A stretch of 64,000 nucleotides of DNA, from NCBI RefSeq assembly GCF_000758605.1, contig NZ_CP009282.1, positions 310,001 to 374,000 on the forward strand. The letters are read 5' to 3'. The notes beneath the pieces were generated by a model, which did not search any database, was not told where the DNA came from, and was given only the letters and a program-made list of their open reading frames with translations. A program made the translations under genes and the position numbers. Positions 25,785 through 35,394 of this stretch are shown piece after piece. Position 1 is the stretch's first letter. Each line of letters starts with the position of its first letter. Origin of the DNA: Paenibacillus sp. FSL R5-0912. GTDB lineage: Bacteria; Bacillota; Bacilli; Paenibacillales; Paenibacillaceae.

Positions 25785-26744
25785 ATGTCTAAAGCCAAAA
25801 GACTGCTGGATCTGATGATGACAGTCAACCGCAAGCGGAAATTCACCGTCAAAGAGCTGGCCGACGAATTCAATGTATCCTCCCGGACCATCCTCAGGGA
25901 TTTGCAGGAGCTGGGGGAGTTAGGCGTTCCGCTTTATTCCGAAGTGGGACCGCATGGAGGCTATCAGGTGCTGAACGAAAGAATTCTGCCGCCGATCGCG
26001 TTCACGGAGGAGGAGGCGGTGGCGATTTTTTTCGCCAGCCATGCCCTGCGCCACTACAAGTATCTCCCCTTCAAGGAGGAATCATTAGCTGCCCGGCATA
26101 AATTCTATAACTATATGTCCGGCGATGTCCGTGACCGGATTGACGAGATGAAGAACCGGATTGATTTCCTCACCCCGGCGAGACAGGCGGAGTTCCCCTA
26201 TCTGTCTCTGTTGCTGGAAGCGGCCACCGGTCAAAAGGTGCTGCTGATCGATTATGAAACGAAGGGGCAGCGTAAGGAGAGATGGATTCAGCCAGTGGGC
26301 ATCTACGCCCATAATGGCTTGTGGTATTGCCCGGCCTATTGCTTCCTGCGCGGCGATATCCGTGTATTCCGCTGCGACCGGATTCAGTTTGCCGGATACG
26401 GCGAATCGGGGCCGGAAGCGCTTGATCTGAAGCATGTCCATTTGGGAAATAAGGATGATTACAGCAGTCAAACTCAGCAGGGTGATAAAAGCATTGTCCG
26501 GCTGTTCGTTGAACTGGGGAATGGAGGCGTACAAGCCTGCGAAGCCGAGGTATGGTCCTCACCCCTGCTGCATATCCGCGGGGATGGCACGGGCTGGCTG
26601 GAAGGGGATATCCCGCAGAGCGATCTGGGCTTCTTCGCGCGTTTCGTAATCGGCCTCTGCAATGAGGCCACAGTACAGGAGCCGCCGGAGCTGGTGGCGG
26701 AGGTGAAGCGGACGCTGGCGGGAATGCTGGCGCAATATAAGTAG
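25785..26744 (+). CDS. WYL-domain transcriptional regulator (YafY/DeoR type)
   Basis: 319 residues from ATG 25785, with GGAGTGAAG upstream. The N-terminal helix-turn-helix_11 domain (residues 1-60: AKRLLDLMMTVNRKRKFTVKELADEFN, VSSRTILRDLQEL) is followed by a WYL domain (about 135-230, YETKGQRKERWIQPVGIYAHNGLWYCPAYCF) and a WCX C-terminal extension (from about 240). WYL domains bind small ligands or nucleic acids and switch the DNA-binding half. Target is likely the divergent VOC gene or itself. Confidence 0.88.
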   Translation: MSKAKRLLDLMMTVNRKRKFTVKELADEFNVSSRTILRDLQELGELGVPLYSEVGPHGGYQVLNERILPPIAFTEEEAVAIFFASHALRHYKYLPFKEESLAARHKFYNYMSGDVRDRIDEMKNRIDFLTPARQAEFPYLSLLLEAATGQKVLLIDYETKGQRKERWIQPVGIYAHNGLWYCPAYCFLRGDIRVFRCDRIQFAGYGESGPEALDLKHVHLGNKDDYSSQTQQGDKSIVRLFVELGNGGVQACEAEVWSSPLLHIRGDGTGWLEGDIPQSDLGFFARFVIGLCNEATVQEPPELVAEVKRTLAGMLAQYK

Positions 26745-26818
26745 AGGGACAGGCTGATGATTAAGTATTTATGTATCCGGATGGACCCCGGGCGGACAAG
26801 ATAGATAGAGTCTACACT

Positions 26819-27355
26819 TTATTTGGTAATAGTTATAAGCTGTTTATCTACAAATTCTATAGACTCTGTCAGCGGATCGAAGGATGGCAGATGAAGAGCC
26901 CGGTCAAGCAATGCATTGCGTTCCATCCACGTCTCACTATCCCAGCAGGAGTATATCTCTATACTTTCTCCTTCAGACAGATGTTCGTCCATGAGGGAGA
27001 GCAGCAGGTTTAGGCACTTTAAGTTTTGTTGGTAGAGTTCAGGATAACCCGCGCGGATTTCCTCAGTGATATTGCAAGCCTCGCCATTGAAGCCGTAGAC
27101 ATAGGGCTTAGTGATGATCTTGTTCTCTCTGAAGGGCGGGTAGAGGAACTCTCCAATCTCTAGCCCTACAGCATCCAGTTCGGTTTCATACACCTGTACC
27201 TTGGTGTCATTCAGATGAGATAAGTCTATAATATTATGAAGTGCGTTCTTGTCATCCGTCAGGTGAATTTCTGAGTACTTTTGGTACGAATAATGATAGC
27301 CGAAATATCCGGTCGGCAGCGGCCAATCCGCTCCTAGGAAATGTGCCAGTGTCAT
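26819..27355 (-). CDS. Hypothetical protein
   Basis: 178 residues. ATG at 27355 with GAGGTGG 8 bases upstream. Cytoplasmic, acidic, no signal peptide or membrane segment. Visible stretches include TGYFGYHYSYQKYSEIHLTDD, LYPPFRENKIITKPYVYGFNG and IEIYSCWDSETWMERN. It has the look of a small immunity- or barrel-type protein of Bacillales, but I do not recognise a family. It sits 43 bases before the stop of a MocR regulator on the same strand, which would be transcribed first; common transcription is possible. Confidence 0.7.
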   Translation of the reverse strand: MTLAHFLGADWPLPTGYFGYHYSYQKYSEIHLTDDKNALHNIIDLSHLNDTKVQVYETELDAVGLEIGEFLYPPFRENKIITKPYVYGFNGEACNITEEIRAGYPELYQQNLKCLNLLLSLMDEHLSEGESIEIYSCWDSETWMERNALLDRALHLPSFDPLTESIEFVDKQLITITK

Positions 27356-27398
27356 TGTAATTCCACCTCATCATAGGTAATTATGCATCGTTAAAATG

Positions 27399-28820
27399 CT
27401 ATCCCAGCCACACTTCCGCCAGCCTGCGGATTCCCTCATCAATCAGATCCTCGGCAATCCCGCCGAAGCCCAGAATGAATTCCGGTTCATCGCAGTCCGG
27501 CTTATCACACCACGTATACGACATAGGCGTAACACGGATACCTTCGGCTTCCGCTGCTGCAGCAAGCTCCCGTGCACTGCCCGCTGCGGGCGGTTTCAGG
27601 GTCAGGAGAAGATGAAATCCGGCATCCCGTCCGCTGACGGCTGCTGCATCGCCGAAATAGCGCTGGACCGAGCGCAGAAGCAGGTCATGCTTGCGCTGAT
27701 AGAGCAGCCGCATCCTGCGCAGATGTTTCTCGAAGTGCCCTCTTTCCATAAAATAATGCAGCGCAATCTGATGCAGCCGCGAAGCCGAGTGCTCCAGATA
27801 CAGCTCGCTTCTCAGGCTGTGATAGAGCGGCAGCAGCTCCTCCGGCAGAACCATATAGTGAATGCACAGGGCAGGAGTTACCGATTGCGCGAAGCTGCAC
27901 ATATAGATTACCGGACTGTCCGCTTCAAGTCCCTGAAGCGCAGGAATGGGCCGTCCATGATAGCGGAACTCCCCGTCATAATCATCTTCAATGATATAGC
28001 CGCCCGCTGACCGGGCCCAATCCAGCAAGGCGAAGCGTTTGGCTACCGGCATCGCCATGCCTCTGGGAAACTGATGGGAAGGGGAGATGTATACGGCGTC
28101 AGCCCCGCTTCGGTACAGCTTCTCTATCATCAGCCCGTCTTCCTCCAGCGGAATGGGCATAATCTCATAACCACCGCGTTTGAATGCTGCGGGCAGCAGG
28201 TGATACCCCGGGTCTTCTATTCCGAGCCGCGTCACCCGTTCTTTAAGCATTAGGCATAACAAAGAGCACAGCGTATACTGGTCGCCGCCGACCACAATTT
28301 GCTTCTCTGTACAGCGCAGCCCACGGAACTGCCGCAAATGGGCGGCAATGCTCCCGCGGAGCGCCGGCTCCCCCTGCGGATCACCATACTGGAGCAGGTC
28401 CGGATTCGCGAGCTGTTCCTGGTAGAGGCTGCGCCATATTTTATGCGGAAATAAAGAGAAATCATTCCGTGACATGTGGAAATCATATGCGTATTGCCGC
28501 GAATCGCGCGGAGTAATGGGACGGACAGCCGGACGTGGCCGCTCTTCGGCTTCTGCAGGGCTGCCATTCCTATGGACTGGCAGGATAGTGTAACCGCTGC
28601 GCGGTTTGCTGGCGATGAAGCCCTCGGCAAGCAGCTGCTGGTAGGCAAGCTCGACAGGAGTGGCGCTGATACCGCATAATGCCGCCAGGCGGCGGATGGA
28701 AGGCAGGCGTGTACCACTGGGGAGAGCGCCGCCGATAATCTCTTTTGCAAAATAATCATAGAGCTGTATATAGTAAGGAATTTCGCTGTGATCATTCAGA
28801 GTAGGGACAAGCAGCATCAT
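27399..28820 (-). CDS. MocR/PdxR-family regulator (GntR helix-turn-helix fused to aminotransferase fold)
   Basis: 473 residues. Residues ~10-80 are a GntR winged helix (IPYYIQLYDYFAKEIIGGAL, SGTRLPSIRRLAALCGIS). Residues ~115-470 are a fold-type I aminotransferase domain with VVGGDQYTLCSLLCLML, YISPSHQFPRGMAM and DDYDGEFRY. The usual PLP-binding lysine position reads YMCSFAQSVTPALCIHY, where SFAQSVTP replaces the typical SFSKxLxP/ SFSKTL: Gln stands where Lys is expected. PLP binding through a Schiff base may therefore be lost or altered. The gene is divergent from a GNAT gene, with a 14-bp palindrome between them. Confidence 0.88.
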   Translation of the reverse strand: MMLLVPTLNDHSEIPYYIQLYDYFAKEIIGGALPSGTRLPSIRRLAALCGISATPVELAYQQLLAEGFIASKPRSGYTILPVHRNGSPAEAEERPRPAVRPITPRDSRQYAYDFHMSRNDFSLFPHKIWRSLYQEQLANPDLLQYGDPQGEPALRGSIAAHLRQFRGLRCTEKQIVVGGDQYTLCSLLCLMLKERVTRLGIEDPGYHLLPAAFKRGGYEIMPIPLEEDGLMIEKLYRSGADAVYISPSHQFPRGMAMPVAKRFALLDWARSAGGYIIEDDYDGEFRYHGRPIPALQGLEADSPVIYMCSFAQSVTPALCIHYMVLPEELLPLYHSLRSELYLEHSASRLHQIALHYFMERGHFEKHLRRMRLLYQRKHDLLLRSVQRYFGDAAAVSGRDAGFHLLLTLKPPAAGSARELAAAAEAEGIRVTPMSYTWCDKPDCDEPEFILGFGGIAEDLIDEGIRRLAEVWLG

Positions 28821-28871
28821 ACACCTTCGAATCTGTCCTTTGAAATTAGACGTTTTTGTATATTTTATAGT

Positions 28872-28885
28872 ATGCAGATCTGCAT
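28872..28885. promoter_or_regulatory. 14-bp palindrome between MocR regulator and GNAT gene
   Basis: ATGCAGATCTGCAT is a perfect palindrome in the 104-bp divergent gap, next to AT-rich promoter-like sequence (TATTTTATAGT). Candidate operator of the MocR-type regulator. Confidence 0.45.
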
Positions 28886-28924
28886 TACCATAAGAGCTAT
28901 AACAACAGTCGGGAGATGACGGGA

Positions 28925-29479
28925 ATGACCAGACATTCAGCGCTTGTAACAGGCAAAAAGGTATATCTGCGCCCGCTTAACGGGGAAGACGCCGAATTGT
29001 ATTACCATATGTTCTACGGCACGGAAGTCCGCAGACTTACAGGTACGAAAAAGCATATCACCAAAGAGCAGATAGAGAATTATATCGCGCGCAAATCAGG
29101 GGACGACAGTACGGTGCTGCTGCTTATCGCCCTTAGGGAGACTGATGAGGTGATCGGCGATATCGCCATTCAGGATATAGACCCTGACAACCGCAGTGCA
29201 AATCTGCGGATCGCCATCGGTGAGGAGCGGCATCAAGGACAAGGGTATGGACGGGAAGCACTGCTGCTGATACTGGACTACGGCTTCGGCATTCTGAATC
29301 TGCACCGGATTGAGCTGGAGGTCTATAGCTATAATGCCCGCGCTGCGCATGTGTATGAATCAATCGGTTTTGTCCGTGAGGGTGTACGGCGCCAGACGCT
29401 CTATTATAACCATGAGTACCATGATGTGATTATGATGGGCATGCTGGATAGCGAATACCGTGAGCGGTATGTGAAATAG
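28925..29479 (+). CDS. GNAT N-acetyltransferase (RimJ/SpeG-like)
   Basis: 184 residues from ATG 28925; an ATG at 28916 is too close to the GGGAG element, which sits 9 bases before 28925. Motifs of the GNAT fold: VYLRPLNGEDAELYYHMF at the start, IGEERHQGQGYGREALLLILDYGF (acetyl-CoA loop Q-G-Q-G-Y-G), and LNLHRIELEVYSYNARAAHVYESIGFVREG. It acetylates an amine on a small molecule or protein N-terminus; the RimJ-like sequence does not reveal which. Divergent to the MocR regulator, its probable controller. Confidence 0.88.
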   Translation: MTRHSALVTGKKVYLRPLNGEDAELYYHMFYGTEVRRLTGTKKHITKEQIENYIARKSGDDSTVLLLIALRETDEVIGDIAIQDIDPDNRSANLRIAIGEERHQGQGYGREALLLILDYGFGILNLHRIELEVYSYNARAAHVYESIGFVREGVRRQTLYYNHEYHDVIMMGMLDSEYRERYVK

Positions 29480-29490
29480 GGAGGGTAAAG

Positions 29491-29529
29491 CGGACCTGCG
29501 AAAGCTGATTCAACAATAACGCAGGTCCG
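29491..29529. terminator. Hairpin between GNAT and DUF2569 genes
   Basis: CGGACCTGCG (29491-29500) pairs perfectly with CGCAGGTCCG (29520-29529). It sits between two convergent genes; no long T-run is present on either side. Confidence 0.5.
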
Positions 29530-29559
29530 GAAGAATTGAAGAGACTATGTACAAAAATG

Positions 29560-30267
29560 TTAATAAATAAACGTATTCTTGACTCTCTTTGACCGCAGGA
29601 AATAGGGGATCCAGATCACAGCATAAATGAAGGACCGGAAGATATCCGTATAAGAGGTATCATCCGGTATGATACCGGAAAGAGTAGTCTGTACATGGCT
29701 GAACATGAAGGTATCTATGGTATTAAGTAAGATGTTATATACAATGAAAGATATAGATATGTATTTGAATAATTTTTTATGTTTGAGACCCAGGTACAGA
29801 ATGAACAGGATCATTACGACCTGAATACATACTAATACCGTTTCTATCACAAGACTAGGAAGCATTGAAGCGACGTAGTAGCTACTGTCAGGGTCGGTAA
29901 GAAGCTTAAGGCCTTCAGAGCCGAATAATGAGAAATTACCATAAAGCATTCGCACACCCGCGAAGAGTGAGAGAACAATACCTATTGCGAAAAGTCCTAA
30001 CCAGCCTCCGGAGCCGGAAGGCTCTGATTCATCTGCGGGCTGGTCTGAGGATTCCAGGACCCCTTCGGAAGCAGCGGCGGCCTCATCATCAGCTGGTCTA
30101 GCTTTCTTGACGCGCAATGGCCTAATTAATCCGCCGGTCGCCCACCCGATAATTCCTCCAAGCCCTCCAATCACAATAGAAATAATAACGTTAGGATCTG
30201 CTGCATAAGTTCTATGTAGAATAAAACCTATGACGAAGAAGATAATGCCCAGTCCTGCTTTTGCCAC
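29560..30267 (-). CDS. DUF2569-type membrane protein
   Basis: 235 residues. Two hydrophobic segments at the N-terminus (LGIIFFVIGFILH, IISIVIGGLGGIIGWATGGLI), an acidic, Ala/Ser-rich loop (about 58-85), then four further segments (WLGLFAIGIVLSLFAGV, LVIETVLVCIQVVMILFILYLGL, YISISFIVYNILLNTIDTFMF, FIYAVIWIPYFL). The C-terminus, AVIWIPYFLRSKRVKNTFIY, is the hallmark of DUF2569 membrane proteins, whose function is unknown. The first two helices look like a fused small DUF-type module, since typical DUF2569 proteins start at the third. It is a solitary gene; the start at 30267 is followed upstream by the hsp20 control region. Confidence 0.8.
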   Translation of the reverse strand: MAKAGLGIIFFVIGFILHRTYAADPNVIISIVIGGLGGIIGWATGGLIRPLRVKKARPADDEAAAASEGVLESSDQPADESEPSGSGGWLGLFAIGIVLSLFAGVRMLYGNFSLFGSEGLKLLTDPDSSYYVASMLPSLVIETVLVCIQVVMILFILYLGLKHKKLFKYISISFIVYNILLNTIDTFMFSHVQTTLSGIIPDDTSYTDIFRSFIYAVIWIPYFLRSKRVKNTFIY

Positions 30268-30435
30268 TTCATCACCTCATCATATCCGCATTGGCTGCGG
30301 GATTTTTACTATGACGTTTATATCGACAATTCCCACTAGTTCCTTTAATTTACTTGTTATATTTTAGGCGCTAGTTCTTTATTTTTACTGTGGCGGTGAG
30401 GGTGTGGATAGTAATCATGTGAAATAAAGTATCAA

Positions 30436-30452
30436 GGTCAAATAAGGTCAAA
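30436..30452 (+). promoter_or_regulatory. CtsR operator 1
   Basis: GGTCAAA-TAA-GGTCAAA is an exact match to the CtsR heptad direct repeat (RGTCAAA-NAN-RGTCAAA). It lies about 80 bp upstream of the hsp20 promoter. Confidence 0.85.
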
Positions 30453-30530
30453 TAATTAATAATGTTAAAATTTATACTAAAAAACGAGCCGAAACGCCGG
30501 GATTTACGGGATTTTCGGCTTATATGAGTT

Positions 30531-30559
30531 TTGTCATCCGTGTAGCCGGCGACTATAAT
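30531..30559 (+). promoter_or_regulatory. Sigma-A promoter of hsp20
   Basis: TTGTCA, exactly 17 bases, TATAAT. Transcription should start near 30566, inside the second CtsR box. A hairpin GCCGAAA/TTTTCGGC (about 30488-30519) separates it from operator 1. Confidence 0.8.
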
Positions 30560-30568
30560 AAAGCCATA

Positions 30569-30585
30569 GGTCAAATAAAGTCAAA
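30569..30585 (+). promoter_or_regulatory. CtsR operator 2, at the transcription start
   Basis: GGTCAAA-TAA-AGTCAAA fits the CtsR consensus exactly; an extra GTCAAA follows at once (30586-30591) and another AGTCAAA at 30608-30614. Location across the predicted start site explains repression by CtsR and release on heat shock. Confidence 0.85.
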
Positions 30586-30631
30586 GTCAAACCAACAACA
30601 AATTCAAAGTCAAATGAGAGGAGAATGGATA

Positions 30632-31102
30632 ATGTTTGATTTGGTTCCTTTTGGTAAACGCAGAGATGATGCTTTTGGTGTGCTGGCTAAGTCGCTTAAC
30701 GAAGTGTTTAATGATGATTTCTTTGCACCGCTGACAAGCTCCACGCTGTCCTTCCGGACAGACATCCGCGAGAGTGAAGGGGCGTATCTGATTGAGGCCG
30801 AGCTTCCGGGCTTCAAAAAAGAAGAAATCGACATCGATTATACCAGCCCTTACTTGACGATCAAGGCAGTACGCAAAGAAGAGAACAGCGAGGAGAACAA
30901 GGAACATCAGACTGTGCGCCGGGAACGGCGGTATGGTGAGTATGTGCGCCGCTTCTACGTTCAGGATATTGCGGAGGAAGGTATCCGCGCTTCACTCAAA
31001 GACGGGATGCTGAGCCTGGAAGTGCCGAAACGGCAGAAGTCGCAGGGCAAACGGATTGAAATTCAGGATGGCGGACATTCTTCAGACGCGCAGCTTCAGT
31101 AA
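30632..31102 (+). CDS. Small heat-shock protein, Hsp20 family
   Basis: 156 residues from ATG 30632, which has GAGAGGAG 9 bases upstream; earlier in-frame starts lie within the operator. The alpha-crystallin domain spans about residues 40-140 (FRTDIRESEGAYLIEAELPGFKKEEIDIDYTSPYLTIKA, RRERRYGEYVRRFYVQDI, GIRASLKDGMLSLEVPK). The C-terminal IxI-like tail is short (KRIEIQD). Small heat-shock proteins hold unfolded clients for later refolding. It is first in a block with cbpA and clpB, under two CtsR operators, so it belongs to the CtsR regulon. The 373-bp gap to cbpA contains no gene I can support. Confidence 0.93.
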   Translation: MFDLVPFGKRRDDAFGVLAKSLNEVFNDDFFAPLTSSTLSFRTDIRESEGAYLIEAELPGFKKEEIDIDYTSPYLTIKAVRKEENSEENKEHQTVRRERRYGEYVRRFYVQDIAEEGIRASLKDGMLSLEVPKRQKSQGKRIEIQDGGHSSDAQLQ

Positions 31103-31475
31103 GCGGCAGGTGCAGCTTACTGGTGAACGGTCTCCGGGGGAAGCGGAGAGCCGGAGCGCCGGGGAAGGATGTAGGAAGGCGAAGGAAGCAGGACTTCCAA
31201 GTCTGGCTGAAGCAGCCGGGTTCAGCGGGGTTCCCGGGCTAAGCGGCTTCTGCCGCCGGCCTATCCGGTCCCCTGCGGCAGAGTGGTTTCGCCGGGCTTT
31301 TCATATAGCATGATCATACAGGGCGCATTGTAGTGGGGATACCGGCTATGATGCGTCTTTTCCCGGAGAAAGGGACTTGGTGAATAATCATCGGCACCGG
31401 GAATAGGCTTGTTACAGGGCGGAATGCTATAACCTATAGAATAAGCTTCCCAATATACGAAAGGAGGAGGTACCA

Positions 31476-32483
31476 GTGGCGGCAAATTATTACGAGACTC
31501 TGGGCGTCGGCAGGCAGGCCTCGAAGCAGGAGATCAAAAAAGCTTATCAGAAGCTGGCTAAGAAGTGGCATCCCGATGTCAACAAAGCCCCGGAGGCAGA
31601 AGCCAGATTCAAGGAAGCAGCCGAAGCGTATGAAGTGCTGGGTGATGAAGAGAGGCGGAAAATCTATGATGAGGAGCTGCGCTACGGGGCCGGCTACGCT
31701 GGGGCAAGGGGTCCGCGGAGCGGCGGGACAGCCTCCTCCGCGTCCTGGGAATCGCCTTTTGGCGCGGGCTGGAGCAGCGGCGCTGCTTCCGGCAGCAGTA
31801 TTCCCGAAGAGGATCTGTTCGGGATGTTCTTCGGCAGCCGGGGGGCAGCGGACCGCGCCGGCTTCGATTTCTTCTCCGGCAGTGGCGGTGTCCGCCAAGG
31901 GGGAAGCCCTTGGGCGGATGAGTTCAGTACGATGCAGGCCCAGCTTGAGATTACGCTGGAGCAGGCATACAAAGGCGGAAATATCAGCGTTCAGGCTGCA
32001 GGCAAAGACCTGAGTGTGCAGATTCCGGCACGCTCGTCCGAAGGGACGGTGATCCGGGTTCCCGGCGGCGGAAGCGGGGCGGGACAGGGAGGCGACCTGC
32101 TGGTCTCGCTGCATCTCCTGCCCCATGACATCTATGAACCGGACGGCGGCGGGGATTTACTCGGCACGGTAGAGATTGCCCCCTGGCAGGCTGTGCTTGG
32201 CGGAGAAGCCAAGGTGGCCCTGCCGGACGGCAGCCAGGTGAAATTGAAGATCCCCGCAGGTATGGCAGGCGGCCGAACGCTGCGCCTCTCCGGCAAGGGG
32301 CTTAAGCGTCCTAATGGAACGAATGGTGACATCCTGTTCCGGATCGAGATCGTTATTCCGGCGGATACCTCGGAAGCGGAGAAGAAGCTGTACCGCCAGC
32401 TGGCCGATTCCGGCAGCTTCCAGGCCGGAGCCAAACGGCAGCCTCCCGGCGGGGCACAGCGGCGCAGAGCGACAACGGGGTAA
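31476..32483 (+). CDS. cbpA: DnaJ-like co-chaperone (CbpA type, no zinc finger)
   Basis: 335 residues, GTG start with AAAGGAGGAGG upstream. J-domain at 4-70 with HPD at residues 32-34 (WHPDVN). A Gly/Ser/Phe-rich linker spans about 75-145. The DnaJ C-terminal beta-sandwich domains cover about 150-315 ([25 protein letters not shown]-like 'VIRVPGGG', [24 protein letters not shown]). The four-repeat CxxCxGxG zinc finger of true DnaJ is absent, which is the CbpA layout. It stimulates DnaK ATPase and hands over clients; together with Hsp20 and ClpB it forms a disaggregation set. The linker is longer than usual. Confidence 0.9.
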   Translation: MAANYYETLGVGRQASKQEIKKAYQKLAKKWHPDVNKAPEAEARFKEAAEAYEVLGDEERRKIYDEELRYGAGYAGARGPRSGGTASSASWESPFGAGWSSGAASGSSIPEEDLFGMFFGSRGAADRAGFDFFSGSGGVRQGGSPWADEFSTMQAQLEITLEQAYKGGNISVQAAGKDLSVQIPARSSEGTVIRVPGGGSGAGQGGDLLVSLHLLPHDIYEPDGGGDLLGTVEIAPWQAVLGGEAKVALPDGSQVKLKIPAGMAGGRTLRLSGKGLKRPNGTNGDILFRIEIVIPADTSEAEKKLYRQLADSGSFQAGAKRQPPGGAQRRRATTG

Positions 32484-32579
32484 TGATGAATATATAACGT
32501 CGGTTATCCGGCTGACTGACATATGGAATGCTGCAGCTGGGGCTGCAGCGGCATAATTTTACGGAAAGGCGATGATCTT

Positions 32580-35216
32580 ATGGATTTCAACAAGCTTACA
32601 CAGAAGCTGCAGGAAGCCGTCGCAGAGGCCCAGTCCCTGGCTGCGGCCAGCGGACATCAGGAGATTGATAATCTTCATCTGCTGAAGGCACTGCTTCAAC
32701 AGCATGAGGGCCTGCTGCCGAGGCTGCTGCAGAAGATGAATATTCCTGCTGCTGAGCTGCTGCAGGGTACAGAGGCGCTGCTTCAGCGGAAGCCCAGCGT
32801 AAGCGGAAGCGGAGCGGGCACGATGCGGCGGTATGCCTCGCCCGCGCTGATTGCCATGCTGGAGCAGGCCGAGAAGGAAGCGGCCAAGATGCAGGACGAA
32901 TTCGTAGCCGTAGAGCATGCCGTGCTGGCGATGGTCTCGGATTCCGGCAGCGGGAACCGCGAGCTGCGCGGGCTGTTCACGGGCATGGGCGTTACCCGGG
33001 AGAAGTTGCTCGGGGTGCTGGCCGAGATCCGCGGACACCAGCGGGTGACGAGCCGGGAGCCGGAGGCCACCTATGAGGTGCTGGAGAAATACGGCCGGGA
33101 TCTGGTGGCCGAGGTGCGGGCGGGCAAGATTGATCCCGTGATCGGACGCGATGCGGAGATTCGCCGGGTCATCCGTATTCTCTCCCGCAAGACCAAGAAC
33201 AATCCTGTGCTGATCGGGGAGCCCGGCGTAGGTAAAACCGCGATTGTAGAAGGGCTGGCTCACCGGATTGTGCGCCGGGATGTGCCGGAGGGGCTGAAGG
33301 ATAAGACGATTTTCTCACTGGATATGAGCGCACTGATTGCCGGTGCCAAATACCGCGGGGAATTCGAAGAGCGGCTGCAGGCCGTACTGAAGGAAATCCG
33401 TGAGAGTGACGGCCGGATTATTCTGTTCATTGATGAGCTGCATACGATTGTCGGTGCCGGTAAGACCGAAGGGGCCATGGACGCGGGCAACATGCTGAAG
33501 CCGATGCTGGCCCGGGGTGAGCTGCATTGTATCGGGGCGACGACGCTGGATGAGTACCGCAAATATATCGAGAAGGACCCGGCGCTGGAACGCCGCTTCC
33601 AGCAGGTGCTGGTCAGCGAGCCGGATGTCGAGGATACCATTTCGATTCTGCGCGGCTTGAAGGAACGCTTCGAGGTGCATCACGGGGTCAAAATCTATGA
33701 CAGCGCTCTGGTAGCAGCAGGTGTGCTGTCTAACCGTTATATCACGGACCGTTTCCTGCCGGATAAGGCGATTGACCTGGTCGATGAAGCCTGCGCAATG
33801 ATCCGCACGGAGATTGACTCCATGCCCGGTGAGATGGATGAGGTAACCCGCCGCCTGATGCAGATGGAGATTGAAGAAGCCGCGCTCAAAAAGGAAACCG
33901 ACGATGCCAGCGCGCGCCGTCTGGAGATTCTGCAGCGGGAGCTGGCCGACCTCAAGGAGAAGCATCTGGGCATGACCGTCCGCTGGGAGAAGGAAAAGTC
34001 GGCGATCCAGGGCATCCGCGAGCTGAAGAAGCGGTTAGAGCAGGCGCGCAAGGATCTGGTCGATGCACAGGAGATCTATGATCTGAATAAGTCGGCTGAG
34101 CTAAGCTATGGGATTATTCCTGATCTGGAGCGGCAGCTGAAGGCCGCAGAGGAAGCCGCGCAGCAGGATCAGGAGACCCGGCTGCTGCGCGAAGCCGTGA
34201 CGGAAGAGGAGATCGCCGATATCGTCTCCCGCTGGACCGGCGTTCCGGTCAGCCGCCTCGTGGAAGGCGAGCGGGATAAGCTGCTGCGGCTCGAAGATAC
34301 GCTGCATGAGCGGGTAGTCGGGCAGGATGAGGCCGTCCGGCTGGTCGCAGATGCTGTGCTCCGGGCAAGAGCAGGCATCAAGGACCCGAACCGCCCCATC
34401 GGTTCGTTCCTGTTCCTGGGGCCGACCGGGGTCGGTAAGACCGAGCTGGCTAAGGCGCTGGCGGTATCGCTGTTTGACCGCGAGGACGGTATGATCCGTA
34501 TCGACATGTCGGAGTACATGGAGAAGCACAGTGTCTCCCGCCTCGTCGGTGCTCCCCCGGGATATGTCGGCTATGAAGAAGGCGGCCAGCTGACCGAAGC
34601 GGTACGGCGCCAGCCGTATACTGTTGTGCTGCTGGATGAGGTGGAGAAAGCCCACCCCGATGTCTTCAACATTCTCCTGCAGCTGCTGGATGACGGTCGG
34701 CTGACCGACTCGCAAGGCCGGGTGGTCGACTTCAAGAACACGATCATCATTATGACCTCTAATATCGGCTCGCCGCATCTGATTCAGGGTACCGATGACA
34801 ACGGTGAGCTGACCGAAGCTGTTAAAGACCGGGTGATGAAGGAGCTGAGCGGCCACTTCCGTCCGGAGTTCCTCAACCGGGTGGACGATATCGTGATGTT
34901 CAAACCGCTGACGCTGGGCGAAACCCAGCAGATCGTGGTTAAGCTGGTGAACGGTCTGCGCCTCCGCCTGGCAGAACGGGGCATTGGCCTTACGCTGAGT
35001 GACAAGGCCGTCCGCTTCATTGCCGAGGAAGGCTTTGATTCCGTGTACGGCGCAAGACCGCTGAAGCGGTTCATCCAGCGCAGTCTGGAGACCCGGGTGG
35101 CGCGTGCGCTGATCGCCGGAGAAGCAGAGGAAGGCTCAGTGCTGACGGTGGACGAAGCTGACGGTGAATTGACTGTCACTATAGTGAAACCGGAAACTGC
35201 GAAGACGGTTGGCTGA
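32580..35216 (+). CDS. clpB: ATP-dependent disaggregase ClpB
   Basis: 878 residues from ATG 32580 (AAAGGCG upstream); a TTG 19 codons earlier gives a Cys/Trp-rich extension atypical of ClpB and is rejected. Order of domains: Clp N domain with two repeats (1-150), AAA-1 with Walker A GEPGVGKT near 213 and Walker [11 protein letters not shown], the ClpB-specific coiled-coil middle domain (about 405-525, [29 protein letters not shown]...), AAA-2 with GPTGVGKT near 614 and [16 protein letters not shown], and the D2-small domain. With DnaK it pulls polypeptides from aggregates. A strong terminator follows. The 97-bp gap from cbpA contains no promoter I can see, so co-transcription is likely. Confidence 0.95.
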   Translation: MDFNKLTQKLQEAVAEAQSLAAASGHQEIDNLHLLKALLQQHEGLLPRLLQKMNIPAAELLQGTEALLQRKPSVSGSGAGTMRRYASPALIAMLEQAEKEAAKMQDEFVAVEHAVLAMVSDSGSGNRELRGLFTGMGVTREKLLGVLAEIRGHQRVTSREPEATYEVLEKYGRDLVAEVRAGKIDPVIGRDAEIRRVIRILSRKTKNNPVLIGEPGVGKTAIVEGLAHRIVRRDVPEGLKDKTIFSLDMSALIAGAKYRGEFEERLQAVLKEIRESDGRIILFIDELHTIVGAGKTEGAMDAGNMLKPMLARGELHCIGATTLDEYRKYIEKDPALERRFQQVLVSEPDVEDTISILRGLKERFEVHHGVKIYDSALVAAGVLSNRYITDRFLPDKAIDLVDEACAMIRTEIDSMPGEMDEVTRRLMQMEIEEAALKKETDDASARRLEILQRELADLKEKHLGMTVRWEKEKSAIQGIRELKKRLEQARKDLVDAQEIYDLNKSAELSYGIIPDLERQLKAAEEAAQQDQETRLLREAVTEEEIADIVSRWTGVPVSRLVEGERDKLLRLEDTLHERVVGQDEAVRLVADAVLRARAGIKDPNRPIGSFLFLGPTGVGKTELAKALAVSLFDREDGMIRIDMSEYMEKHSVSRLVGAPPGYVGYEEGGQLTEAVRRQPYTVVLLDEVEKAHPDVFNILLQLLDDGRLTDSQGRVVDFKNTIIIMTSNIGSPHLIQGTDDNGELTEAVKDRVMKELSGHFRPEFLNRVDDIVMFKPLTLGETQQIVVKLVNGLRLRLAERGIGLTLSDKAVRFIAEEGFDSVYGARPLKRFIQRSLETRVARALIAGEAEEGSVLTVDEADGELTVTIVKPETAKTVG

Positions 35217-35277
35217 CTCTAAAATGTGAACTGACCCGGCCGATGCCTCCGTAAGGCTGCAGCTGCAATCCGCAAAG

Positions 35278-35319
35278 AAAAAGCGTTCCGCCTTAAGGCT
35301 GGAGCGCTTTTCTTTTTAT
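35278..35319 (+). terminator. Terminator of clpB
   Basis: AAAAGCGTTCC-GCCTTAAGGCT-GGAGCGCTTTTC, followed by TTTTTATTTT. Confidence 0.85.
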
Positions 35320-35394
35320 TTTCGACTTAAATCCTGCAGAAAATACAACATTTTCTTCAATAAATCGGCCCGAATCGAGAATTGTTGTAGGAAA

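Noticed and set aside
31103..31475. Small gene between hsp20 and cbpA
   Set aside because: Frames here lack a start with ribosome site; low-complexity Gly/Ala/Arg content.
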